The position numbers were made by a program, and so were the translations under genes. From Lachnospiraceae bacterium (lineage in GTDB: Bacteria > Bacillota > Clostridia > Lachnospirales > Lachnospiraceae): a stretch of DNA of 48,083 nt. The first letter of the stretch is position 1. Each line of letters starts with the position of its first letter. Location of the stretch: contig JAJQBC010000108.1 of assembly GCA_021203465.1 (NCBI GenBank), positions 21,837 to 69,919 of the forward strand, given 5' to 3'. Below, piece after piece: positions 7,700 to 17,414 of the stretch. The notes under the pieces were generated by a model, which made no database searches, was not told where the DNA came from, and saw only the letters and a program-made list of their open reading frames with translations.

Positions 7700-10207
7700 A
7701 TGTTTCAGCTATTCCTGAAAAATAAAAAAGCGATCATCCTGACTGTGGCGGTGCCGCTGCTGGCCGTTGTGCTGCTGGTGGCGGGGATCTCGCTCAAAAA
7801 CAGAGGGCTGACCCGTTTCGCGGCGGACGGCTCCGTCTACGATATCAGCGTGGAGGAGGACAGTACGGCGACGGTGAGCCAGACTTACTTTTCGGCGGGC
7901 ACGGCGCTGCGGCGCGGGGTCTCCTCCGTCGTCACTTTTGTCAGCGAGGATGGTGAGACCGTACAGACGGGCGAGACTTCCTTCATCCACTACGAGAACG
8001 GCGCGATCACTGCGGTGAGCGGCATGCTGCTGATCGACCTGCAGAATTTCCCGGACGGCTGGATGGACAGCTACTATCTGGATTCGCTGCTTGCGCTGGA
8101 GCATTCGGGCGATGTCTACACCATTGAGAATAATACGCAGGAGCTCTCCTTCGAGAATTTCCTGCTGAAAACAGGAGACAGCGACTATCTGATTGTCTCC
8201 CCGACGATCACCCTGTCCCGCGCGGGCGGCAGCGAGAATGTGATCGCGGACGGTTTCCTTGAGCTTCATTATCTGAACGACGATACGCTCGCCCTGAATG
8301 CGACCGACGGCACGGAGGCCTGGCAGTTTCTGGCGGAGGACAGCACGGTCACGCTGGAGAACGGGGTGGAGCTGAATCTTTCGTCCCTGCTGCTGAACAG
8401 CGGCGTGCTGGACGAGGACAGCGGCGACTACACGGCGCTGCTCGCGCTGCTTGACCTGGCTGTAAGCTCGGACGACGCGGTGAAGATAGAGTCCTCCTCT
8501 TCTTCGGACTGGGTGGCTCCGACCTTTATCATCAACGCGGTGGACGGCGAGGATGGCGCGGACGGTACAGACGGGCGCACCGGCGATACCGGAGAGGAAG
8601 GTACGGCGGGAGCGGACGGAGCCACGGGCGCGGACGGCGAGGATGGCAGCGACGGCAGCGGCGGCGGCACGGGCGGCGACGGCTCTGCGGGCTCGGCGGG
8701 CAAGGACGGAGAGAATTCCGACGATGATGACAGCACGCTCGAGGAGACGCCCTATGTGAATATTACGTCCTGGACGCAGACCGCGGGCTCAGTATCCTTC
8801 TCCCTGCGCGTCTACAATTCCGCGCTGATCCAGGAGGGGATGACAAAGGCCTACATATTAAATGTGGCGACCGGCGCGACGCTTCCGCTCTCGCCCTCGA
8901 GCTTTGACCTGAGCACCTTCACGGACGGCGAGATCAATGAAGGCTTCTCCTGCAGCGACCTGCAGCCGGGCACGAAGTACCGGCTGGTGATCACGGCGCA
9001 GGTGCTCTTAAGCGACGGCTCCGGGAATTACGCGAAGAGCGTCCTGCTTTCCAGGACCTTTACGACCGACGCGAACGGCTTTTATATCGAGAAGGTGAGC
9101 TCGGATTATATCAATGATGACAATTACAATGACTACGCGGATCAGGACATCAATGCGGACTACGGCGCCTGCCTCGGCTTTATGGCGACGCTGTCCGGGG
9201 GACAGGAGCTCTCGGAGATCACGGAGGGTACCTTGAGCTGGACGGATGAGAACGGAGACGCGCAGTCGCGCGCGCTGACGGACGACGAGCTCGAGGGGCT
9301 TGCGGAGACCGCGGAGGACGGCTCGACTTATACGTTCTACGGCCTCCTTTCGAATACGGAGTACACGCTCAGCGTGACCGCAAAGCTTGTGGGCGGAGCT
9401 ACCAGCTCCTATACGGACACCTTCCTGACGCTGAAGGTCACGCCGGTCGTGACGGACGCGTACTTCGACGTCAATGCAAACCGCTACTTCATCTCGTCGG
9501 CGACGCTGGTCTCCGACCCGGACAATGCGATCTCCTACTACAGCCATGAGATCTACCGCTGGTACGACGGCTCGGAGCTGACGGGCGACTGCCTGAAGCG
9601 CATCACGTCGACGGATGAGCGGGTGCTTGTCTACACGGGCGGACAGATCAATTACGGGACGGACGAGCTCGGCGTGTCCTATCAGTACGGGAACCGCATC
9701 TATGTCGTCTACTATGATAATGAGAAATATGTGGAGCTGGAGGTCGAGCAGTCCTCGTCCTGGAGCGCGCAGTCCATCGACGATGTCTCGGACTCCTGGA
9801 TCCAGTTCGGCGGGATGAGCGATGATGAATATACAATCACGACGAACAGCATAGACGGTTACCTGACCCTCTACACCGGCTCCGGGCGCACGATCTATGT
9901 GGGTGATATGGACATCCACCGCATCCTCGTGCAGATCACCTCGTCCGCCGGCTACACGAAGGTGCTGTACTATTCAGACCTGACGGAGTGGTGCAGGACG
10001 GCAAACTACAGTGCGGACAATCTGGTGTCCTCCGGCACGACCTCATGGCAGGGATATCTGTCGATCCCGCTGGAGCTGACGGGGCTCTCCGCGGAGACGA
10101 CCTACACGATCACGGTGACGGCCTATTACAACAAGGATTCCGGCAGCTCGGAGACGGTGGGCAGCACGATCGTCGTGACAAAAGCAACTGATACAACAGG
10201 AGACTGA
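7700..10207 (+). CDS. S1: N-anchored surface protein with collagen-like segment and Fn3-like domains
   Basis: First gene of the operon, 835 residues. Residues 1-10 are basic, residues about 11-31 form one transmembrane helix with no clear signal-peptidase site, so the body should face outward (type II anchor). Residues about 40-275 form a membrane-proximal domain shared with S2 and S3 (conserved SFIHYE, SFENFL and AWQFL motifs). Residues 283-337 are collagen-like G-X-X rich in Asp, Glu, Ser and Ala without proline. Fn3-like beta-sandwich domains follow (L.PGTKYRLVITA, LSNTEYTLSVTA, LSAETTYTITVTA signatures). It ends without a C-terminal anchor or sortase signal. I chose ATG 7700, preceded by AGGAGAGG, over ATG 7655, which has no ribosome-binding site and would add 15 residues. 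Function unknown; adhesion or fibre formation is inference. Confidence 0.85.
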   Translation: MFQLFLKNKKAIILTVAVPLLAVVLLVAGISLKNRGLTRFAADGSVYDISVEEDSTATVSQTYFSAGTALRRGVSSVVTFVSEDGETVQTGETSFIHYENGAITAVSGMLLIDLQNFPDGWMDSYYLDSLLALEHSGDVYTIENNTQELSFENFLLKTGDSDYLIVSPTITLSRAGGSENVIADGFLELHYLNDDTLALNATDGTEAWQFLAEDSTVTLENGVELNLSSLLLNSGVLDEDSGDYTALLALLDLAVSSDDAVKIESSSSSDWVAPTFIINAVDGEDGADGTDGRTGDTGEEGTAGADGATGADGEDGSDGSGGGTGGDGSAGSAGKDGENSDDDDSTLEETPYVNITSWTQTAGSVSFSLRVYNSALIQEGMTKAYILNVATGATLPLSPSSFDLSTFTDGEINEGFSCSDLQPGTKYRLVITAQVLLSDGSGNYAKSVLLSRTFTTDANGFYIEKVSSDYINDDNYNDYADQDINADYGACLGFMATLSGGQELSEITEGTLSWTDENGDAQSRALTDDELEGLAETAEDGSTYTFYGLLSNTEYTLSVTAKLVGGATSSYTDTFLTLKVTPVVTDAYFDVNANRYFISSATLVSDPDNAISYYSHEIYRWYDGSELTGDCLKRITSTDERVLVYTGGQINYGTDELGVSYQYGNRIYVVYYDNEKYVELEVEQSSSWSAQSIDDVSDSWIQFGGMSDDEYTITTNSIDGYLTLYTGSGRTIYVGDMDIHRILVQITSSAGYTKVLYYSDLTEWCRTANYSADNLVSSGTTSWQGYLSIPLELTGLSAETTYTITVTAYYNKDSGSSETVGSTIVVTKATDTTGD
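8546..8710 (+). repeat. Collagen-like coding repeat in S1
   Basis: Runs of Gly-X-X codons (ggc/gga/ggt with gac, gag, gcg, acc, agc) encode residues 283-337. Similar acidic, proline-free segments sit at the same distance from the membrane in S2 and S3. Confidence 0.75.
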
Positions 10208-10209
10208 TT

Positions 10210-13200
10210 ATGGTGTGGAAATCAAAAAGTACCATAGCGATCATAGCGCTGGCGCTGCTGGCTCTGCTCACCTTCGGGATAGGGGCGGCGGTATTTGGCG
10301 CGTCGGGGAGGACGGAATTCTCCGGGGACGGCTATATTCTGTCCGCGGAGGCCTCCGGCGATGAAGAGAGCGAGACAGTCAGCACGCAGCTCTGGTTCAC
10401 CGGCGGCACGTCCTGGAGGGCGTCGGGCGGCGTGGTCACCTTCACCGATTCCACGGGGACGACGGCGGAGGCGGCGGACGACAGCTTTATCCACTATGAG
10501 GAGGGCTCCATCGCCTCGGTGACGGATAGCGCGGTCATGGATCTGGACGAGTACACGCAGGGCGTGATTCTCTATTACGGTCTGGACCTCGACGACGTCG
10601 TCAGCATGGACGGCACGCTGTACTATCTCGGGGAGAGCAGCGCGGACGCGGAGGCTTCCTTTGAGAATTTCCTGATCAAGAACAGTTCGAGCCGCTATCT
10701 CATCGGCTCCTCGATCATCAGCCTGATCCGCCCGTCGGGGCAGAGCAGTGAGAGTATCCAGTCCGGCTTTGCGGAAATTGAATATCTGGCCTCCGACAAG
10801 AGCATCGTGCTGCTGAACGACGGGACGAACGCCTGGCAGTTCCTGTCCGCCGATTGCTATCTCGAGCTGGCGAACGGCGTGCGCCTTGATCTCTCCACCG
10901 GCGAGCTCTATATCCCGGTGCAGGAGGAGGACGAGAGCGGAGGCTATGCGGTCTCGCACAGCATGAGCGTCTATCTGGACGACATCGACGTGGAGGTCAC
11001 AGTGAGCACTTCGTCCGGGAGCGGCAGCGGCCTCTCCTCCTATCCGACCTACCGCTTCACCGTGGTCAACGGTGAGGACGGCGCCGACGGCGAGAACGGC
11101 GAGGACGGCGTGCAGGGAGATACCGGTGAGGACGGCGCCGAGGGCGAGGCCGGCAGCAGCGACAATGACGGCGCCGACGGCAGCGACGGCTCCTCGGGCG
11201 TCTCGGGCGCAGCCGGTGCGGCGGGAGCCTCCGGCGGACAGATGTCCGGCGTGACGGCCGCGACCACAGTGCCGGTCGTCACACTGACCAGCTGGACTAT
11301 CAACGGTTACACGCTGAGCTTCACGGCCTACATGGACGAGGTCTCGGCGAATAGCGTCGTATCGGGCACTTCCTATATCTATCTGACAGACCTCGACACA
11401 GGCGAGGTCTATACATGGAGCGCGGACGAGGGCAACTCAGAGCCGACGCTGGACTTCTCGGAGGATACGAGCGAGGGCTTCACGATGTCCTACAATGAGC
11501 TCGTGCCGGGACACCAGTACCGTCTGAATATCGAGGTGACCTACGAGCTGGAGGACGCGGAGTACACGCAGACGATCCTGAGCCGGACTTTCATGGCGGA
11601 CGAGTACGGCATCGCCTTTGAGCTTGTGGACCGGGATACCGATTCCCTGAGCTTCCAGCTCGACACCTCCAACCGTCTCGTGGATGTGGACTCTGTCGCG
11701 GTGTATGTGAACGGCGTCTACTTTACGAACGTGTCGGCGGATGACCTGGAGGCCTCCGACGGCCTGATCGAGATCGACCTGAATGAGCTGGGCGACAGCT
11801 ACAGCGGCGAGCTCGCGAACCAGAGCTGGGATATCACTTTCTACCCGATCTTCAATATGTCCAGCTACAATTCCGAGGGCGTCCTGACGACGACGAAGCT
11901 GGGCGAGGATATGAGCATCTCCTACAGTTACACGGTCTCGACGCTGAAGAATGAACCGGTGGTCGGCGGCGTGTCGCTGACGGCCTACGACTCCGGCTAT
12001 CTGATGGCGGAGGTGCTGGGAGAGTGGGATGGAGATCAGTACGCCTCCCCGACGGACGAGGACGGCACGATCGAGAGCATCCGTTTTGAACTCTACACGA
12101 CCTATGCCGGCATGCTCGCGGGTACGGATCCCGTGACCACGAAGTCGGTGACATCCGGCTGGGTCGCCTACTTTGAGGTGTCGGATGAGGATGACGTGAG
12201 CCAGTCCGAGACGGTACATACCGGTTCAGACTATTACTATCTGCGCGTCTGGTATACCTACAATGACGGGGCGAAGACCGTGGAGGCTTGTGTGTGGGAG
12301 ACGCATGAGCACACGGAGGATGTGGACAGCAGTTCGCATACGGACGGGGAGGTGGCCTGGGACATGGCGCGTCTCCTGAGCATCACGTCCACGAGCCTTA
12401 GCTTCACGGGCGACGGCACGACCTACAATACGGCGGAGGACGCCGCCGTGGATACGACGGGTGCGAACAGCGGTGTGAGCTTCAACGCGATCGAGGGGAC
12501 GCTGACCGCGTCGATCACCTTCGGGAACAGCTATATCGTCTCGGCGGATCATCCGATGACACTGCAGATCTCGGCGGAGCCGGATTACTACAATACGCTG
12601 GAATATAATCTGGTGGACAACACCCGTGTAGCACGTCTTGATTACAGCGCGACGGCTTCGACGGATGATACAGAGCTTGGCACTTATTCGGAGCTGAATA
12701 TTCTTGTGGACCTGACCGGCCTGCGGGCGGATACGACCTACATGTTTACATTATACGGCTACGAACGCACGGGTTCCGCTGGTTCCTATGTCTACACGCG
12801 CGTCTCGCTCGGCTCCGTCTCGGTGACGACGGAGAGTGAGCGGGAGATAACGATTGGAATGACTGTGGTGGACACGAGCGGAATCGGCGTTAGCTATCTG
12901 CGGCTGGGCGAGAGCGCCTCATTGACGAATTACTATGACACGTCGACAGGAGAATATGATGAAGACAATTATATGGCCAAGACGGACGCGGCCTACCGGA
13001 CGCTGTACCGGATCGACTTCGAACTGTACCTCTCCGGCACCTCGACGCCGATCGGCTACTGTACGATCACGGATGAGAATACGACGGACGCGGAGCACAG
13101 CTCGCTTTATGAGCAGTTTTACGGTTCAAATACATACAGGACATATGCTAACTATCATGACGAGGACGAGAGCATAATCGGGATACTCGGCGTCGGCGAG

Positions 13201-16200
13201 GGCTTTGTCTACCGTTTCAAGGACGCCGACGGCTTCGAGATCTCCTACTCCTCGCTGACGAGCGGCGATTACTATATCCGCGCGGTCGCGGCCTGGGATT
13301 ACACGAAGTACCGCTATGATGTCTGGAGCGACCCGGAGGCAGGGGAGGAGGCAGACGCCTACAGCTACTACTCCTACAAGTCCACCGAGGAGAATTACGA
13401 GAACCGTATCTATATTACGAACAGTGATGATTCATCCTATGGCTATAGCGAATCGGGTAAGATGACCGTGGAGACGCTTCCCTACAAGGAACCCTCCGAC
13501 CTGCAGTACGACGACGGCTCCTACATCAAGGTGGAGGAGATACTGAATTCCGATCTCGGAGCCTACAACGGGGACAGCTCGAACAATACGCTCTACAGCT
13601 CCTTCTGGAACTCCGATACGGTGGCCGGCCTGAAGCTGACGAACAAGTACACGAGCGACCCCTCGACCCCGACGAAGGATTTCGTCTACTATGGTTTCAG
13701 CTATACGAACTGGCAGACGGCGGAAGATGCGGCTAAGAGTTTTATCAGCCCAACGGATTATTCCTATGTGGATACATCAGGCAATACCGTGGAGAAAGAG
13801 CTGTACGATATCAAGATCACCTACGACATGGAGGCGAACGGGGCGACCACGGTGCCGGAGATCTGGATCCTGTTCTACTATGAGGACGATCTGCCCTATA
13901 TCATCAATGTGGCGGAGCCGATCTATGAGACGGACACGAATTATAAGGGCGTTTCCTATGTCTATGACCTGACCTCGAGCGGAGGCCCGATCATCTACTT
14001 CGCCGACGCGAGCGTCTTCTATCGCGGCCAGAGCTACGTCTTCATGTACGAGACGACCATCGAGGATTATGACTGGGATGGAGACGGCGTTGTAGAGGAA
14101 GTCTTCAACTATCCGGAGGATTATTATAAGGAGCTGCTGTCGAGCAGTGGATATTACACGACGGCGAATGCCTTCTGCTCCGATGTCATCTCGGTGTACC
14201 GGCAGACGCCGGTCGTCTACTCCCTTCTGGAGGGGACGGCGAACGGCAGTGGCTATGTGACCGATACCTGGGATCTCTATGTGGACGACCCGGATGGCGC
14301 GATCCAGTGGGTGACGATGCTCGGCGCGGGCGATGCTACGAACGCGCGGCTTAGCATGGGCTCCACCTACGGCGGCGCCTGGGATCTGTACTCGGGAGAT
14401 CTGGATGAAACGGTGTATTTCAATTTTACCGATGCGACGAGTGCGGGACATTCCCTGAACTCAAAGACGGGGTACTGGACGGATACGGAATCGACAAAGA
14501 AGAGCGGCTATCTCGATGCGAATGACCTGAAAGAAATTCAGGAGGCGGTCACAGATCGCAAAGAGGTGGACGGTGTGATATCCGACAGGGGGACGACGCT
14601 CACGGTGACCGGCATGGATACGGACGGGGGTTCCTACAAGCTGAGCGCGGACTATATCCTGCTGGACGACGTGGGCTACAACGCTTCGACCAGCTACACG
14701 AACATCGCGCTCGTACAGCACAACTATATCGCGCAGAACGACTATTCGGACACGTCGGGCGACGATTCGAATACGAACGATACGCGCCTCACCCTGTCAG
14801 CGGCTGAGTTGCAGGAGGACAACAACCGTATCCGCATCTATCTGGAAGCGCCGGAGACGGAGCAATCGTCCCTGAGTACGTCGTCGCCGGAGACCGACGA
14901 TTACTACCTCAGCGAGGACTATCTGAACAAGGCGACGACGATCGCGGCGGTACTTTTGACTGCGACGGTGACGCCGAAAGATGCGACGGACAACAGCGAT
15001 GACTACGAGCTCGGCACGCTCTGGGTTGCGCCGACCGCCCCGCAGACGGATTCCTCCGGGGATTATACGGACTATCGCTATTATCTGGAGTTCTCGCTCA
15101 GCGGCTTTGGGAGCAGCAATTATTCGACGGGAGATACCGTGCGCTTCAGCGCGGAGATTTACTATCTGACCGGCGAGAGCGTCAGCACGCCGGGCAGCTC
15201 ATCAAACTACTATGCGATAAAGTATGTCAACGCGATCCAGCAGGCCACGCTCTATGGAAACAGCAATAAGAAGACCTATCGTTTCGCGCGCTATATGTAC
15301 ACGAGCAGCGGCTCGGTCATACAGAGCTTCACGGGGGCGGGCTATTCCTACTACAGGGCGTCGGTGACACTCGTGAGCGGCGCGTCCTCCGTCTGGACAC
15401 AGAGGCTGACGGTGAGCGGCGGGGTCTTTGACTCCAGCCGGACGCAGCTGTCCACGGTCACACTCTCGAACGCGGAGGGTTATCTGGTCAATCGGTGGAC
15501 GGCCATCGAGCTGATGAAGACCGCCAGCTATACGGAGAACTATGAACCTTACGTGACGGTCGGCTCCGCGGTGCCGTCCCTCGAGAGCCTGAAGGCGACG
15601 GGCGGCCTCTACTCCGTCCAGCTGACGGCGACGGTCGAGAACTGGAATCTCGTGAGCTACGGCGATGATGAGAATTTCCATGTATATTACCTGATTTATG
15701 ATAATCAGAATAATCTCGTCGCGGCCATGATCGGCGCGGATATCACGGACGGGACGCTGGATGTGACCTTCTCTCTGAGCATTGATACGACCTACACGAT
15801 CAAGGTCTACTACAAGACGGATGAGGACGGACTGGATTCATCGGAGGACTACTTTGGCTCGACTGTGGAGCAGGGCACACAGTATGCCGCGGGCACCGAT
15901 GGAGCAACGAAAATATTAAGCGTGTTGACAGGTAGCACTGAGGACAGTTTCCGCACTGTGCTGAACGGCAGCTCCATCACGGCCACGACGAACTCCAAAA
16001 TCACGATCTCGGCGGTGAATCTGGAGACGCTGGGTGTGAGCGACAGCTATTCGGAAAAAACGCTGACGGCGAGCGTGCAGATCAGCTCGGCGCTGCTGAG
16101 CTCCGAACTGTCCAGCCTGCAGCTCTGCTACAGCCTGGAGCGCCGCGAGGAGGGCAGCACGGACGACAGCGAGTGGGAGGCCGTGATCTGTGACTCCGCC

Positions 16201-17397
16201 ATGTCGAGCAGTACATACGGCGATTCGGCAATGACCTGGGACGAGGTCGGCACGGTGACAACGAGGACCTCGCCGCTGGCCTCGGCGAACGCCTTCGCGC
16301 TGAAATACGGCCCGGGCTCTGGGACGATTCAGCCCGGCTACGAATACCGGCTGAAGGCGGCGGTCTATTATACGACGGATGGCGGCAATGTATTGGATAT
16401 CACGGATACAGCGGGCAGCCAGTACAGCACGGGCACCCTCAGCTGGAGCGCGCTCGACATGGGCGACGACGGCACGACCCTCGTGCGCACCACGAACGCG
16501 AGCCGCGGCTCCACCACGATCAGCCTGACGATCCGCCTGACCAACCCGAACTACACGAGCGTGGACGGCTACTACTTCATCCGCATCGCGGAGTACAGCG
16601 AGACGAATGGAGTCGGATCCTGGACCGTGCTGGAAAACGAGGGCACGACTGACTATTACAACGGCGATTACAACAAGGCCTACCAGACCGGCGTGACCTA
16701 CAAGAGCGTCACCTTCACGAACCTGAGCGCCGATACGACCTACCGGATCCAGTTCTATTCGATGATGGACATCGACTATGACGGCACGCTGAACGTGACG
16801 ACGAGCCTGACAGATCTGCTCGGCAGCGAGGGGACGGATACAGGTCTGAATCTGGATGATGTAAACCTGACTACGAGCGGCTATATCGAGGCGGCCCGCT
16901 CTGCCTGGATGGGGACGAGCAGTTCGAGCTACAGCTCGAGCAGCTTTGAGGCTTCTGACTACATGCTGGTCGGCTACTCGAGCGGCCTCACGACCAGAAG
17001 CAGCGGCCACGATGTGACCGCCGGCGAATATGAGGATGCGACTGAGGGCAGCGCTACGCTGCTGACCCTGCATTTCTCGGGCGCGATGAACGCGGATCAG
17101 ATCACGCGTGTCGTCTACACGCTCGGCTGCGATGCCGATGGCGTCGACACGAGCGGCTGGTCAGCGGTGACGGTCAACAAGGGCAGCGTTTCCCTGTTCA
17201 GCTCGAGCGCGTCCACGACGGGAGACGGAAGCAGCGGGTCGGTCTACCTGACGCTCGACCTCAGCGAGGCGGACGGCGATCTGAGCCTGAGCACGCCCGG
17301 AAAGTACACCATCTCCCTGGTGACCTATACGACGGACAGCGAGGGCAACTATGTCGTCGCGGATGAGTACTCCCAGTCCTTCCGTATACTGGATTAA
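10210..17397 (+). CDS. S2: giant N-anchored surface protein, many Fn3-like domains
   Basis: Protein of 2395 residues. A short basic N-terminus (MVWKSKS) and one transmembrane helix (about 8-29) are followed by the S1/S3-type membrane-proximal domain with SFIHYE near residue 95, SFENFL and AWQFL. A collagen-like tract occupies residues 288-343, and then about two thousand residues of repeated beta-sandwich modules of Fn3 character follow, rich in Thr, Ser, Tyr, Asp and Gly and almost free of Cys. It is homologous end to end with S3: matching blocks include the PVVGGVSL region, the EILNSDLGAYN region and the last Fn3-like module with DIDYDGTLNV. ATG has AGGAGA 6-10 bases upstream and follows the S1 stop by 2 bases. 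No C-terminal anchor. Probably an extracellular fibre or adhesin; ligand unknown. Confidence 0.85.
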   Translation: MVWKSKSTIAIIALALLALLTFGIGAAVFGASGRTEFSGDGYILSAEASGDEESETVSTQLWFTGGTSWRASGGVVTFTDSTGTTAEAADDSFIHYEEGSIASVTDSAVMDLDEYTQGVILYYGLDLDDVVSMDGTLYYLGESSADAEASFENFLIKNSSSRYLIGSSIISLIRPSGQSSESIQSGFAEIEYLASDKSIVLLNDGTNAWQFLSADCYLELANGVRLDLSTGELYIPVQEEDESGGYAVSHSMSVYLDDIDVEVTVSTSSGSGSGLSSYPTYRFTVVNGEDGADGENGEDGVQGDTGEDGAEGEAGSSDNDGADGSDGSSGVSGAAGAAGASGGQMSGVTAATTVPVVTLTSWTINGYTLSFTAYMDEVSANSVVSGTSYIYLTDLDTGEVYTWSADEGNSEPTLDFSEDTSEGFTMSYNELVPGHQYRLNIEVTYELEDAEYTQTILSRTFMADEYGIAFELVDRDTDSLSFQLDTSNRLVDVDSVAVYVNGVYFTNVSADDLEASDGLIEIDLNELGDSYSGELANQSWDITFYPIFNMSSYNSEGVLTTTKLGEDMSISYSYTVSTLKNEPVVGGVSLTAYDSGYLMAEVLGEWDGDQYASPTDEDGTIESIRFELYTTYAGMLAGTDPVTTKSVTSGWVAYFEVSDEDDVSQSETVHTGSDYYYLRVWYTYNDGAKTVEACVWETHEHTEDVDSSSHTDGEVAWDMARLLSITSTSLSFTGDGTTYNTAEDAAVDTTGANSGVSFNAIEGTLTASITFGNSYIVSADHPMTLQISAEPDYYNTLEYNLVDNTRVARLDYSATASTDDTELGTYSELNILVDLTGLRADTTYMFTLYGYERTGSAGSYVYTRVSLGSVSVTTESEREITIGMTVVDTSGIGVSYLRLGESASLTNYYDTSTGEYDEDNYMAKTDAAYRTLYRIDFELYLSGTSTPIGYCTITDENTTDAEHSSLYEQFYGSNTYRTYANYHDEDESIIGILGVGEGFVYRFKDADGFEISYSSLTSGDYYIRAVAAWDYTKYRYDVWSDPEAGEEADAYSYYSYKSTEENYENRIYITNSDDSSYGYSESGKMTVETLPYKEPSDLQYDDGSYIKVEEILNSDLGAYNGDSSNNTLYSSFWNSDTVAGLKLTNKYTSDPSTPTKDFVYYGFSYTNWQTAEDAAKSFISPTDYSYVDTSGNTVEKELYDIKITYDMEANGATTVPEIWILFYYEDDLPYIINVAEPIYETDTNYKGVSYVYDLTSSGGPIIYFADASVFYRGQSYVFMYETTIEDYDWDGDGVVEEVFNYPEDYYKELLSSSGYYTTANAFCSDVISVYRQTPVVYSLLEGTANGSGYVTDTWDLYVDDPDGAIQWVTMLGAGDATNARLSMGSTYGGAWDLYSGDLDETVYFNFTDATSAGHSLNSKTGYWTDTESTKKSGYLDANDLKEIQEAVTDRKEVDGVISDRGTTLTVTGMDTDGGSYKLSADYILLDDVGYNASTSYTNIALVQHNYIAQNDYSDTSGDDSNTNDTRLTLSAAELQEDNNRIRIYLEAPETEQSSLSTSSPETDDYYLSEDYLNKATTIAAVLLTATVTPKDATDNSDDYELGTLWVAPTAPQTDSSGDYTDYRYYLEFSLSGFGSSNYSTGDTVRFSAEIYYLTGESVSTPGSSSNYYAIKYVNAIQQATLYGNSNKKTYRFARYMYTSSGSVIQSFTGAGYSYYRASVTLVSGASSVWTQRLTVSGGVFDSSRTQLSTVTLSNAEGYLVNRWTAIELMKTASYTENYEPYVTVGSAVPSLESLKATGGLYSVQLTATVENWNLVSYGDDENFHVYYLIYDNQNNLVAAMIGADITDGTLDVTFSLSIDTTYTIKVYYKTDEDGLDSSEDYFGSTVEQGTQYAAGTDGATKILSVLTGSTEDSFRTVLNGSSITATTNSKITISAVNLETLGVSDSYSEKTLTASVQISSALLSSELSSLQLCYSLERREEGSTDDSEWEAVICDSAMSSSTYGDSAMTWDEVGTVTTRTSPLASANAFALKYGPGSGTIQPGYEYRLKAAVYYTTDGGNVLDITDTAGSQYSTGTLSWSALDMGDDGTTLVRTTNASRGSTTISLTIRLTNPNYTSVDGYYFIRIAEYSETNGVGSWTVLENEGTTDYYNGDYNKAYQTGVTYKSVTFTNLSADTTYRIQFYSMMDIDYDGTLNVTTSLTDLLGSEGTDTGLNLDDVNLTTSGYIEAARSAWMGTSSSSYSSSSFEASDYMLVGYSSGLTTRSSGHDVTAGEYEDATEGSATLLTLHFSGAMNADQITRVVYTLGCDADGVDTSGWSAVTVNKGSVSLFSSSASTTGDGSSGSVYLTLDLSEADGDLSLSTPGKYTISLVTYTTDSEGNYVVADEYSQSFRILD
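11071..11238 (+). repeat. Collagen-like coding repeat in S2
   Basis: Gly-X-X-type tract encoding residues 288-343, rich in GED, GAD, GEN and later GSS, GAA units. One irregular stretch (SSDNDGAD) interrupts the phase. Confidence 0.7.
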
Positions 17398-17414
17398 TAG
17401 AAGAGGAACAAAAG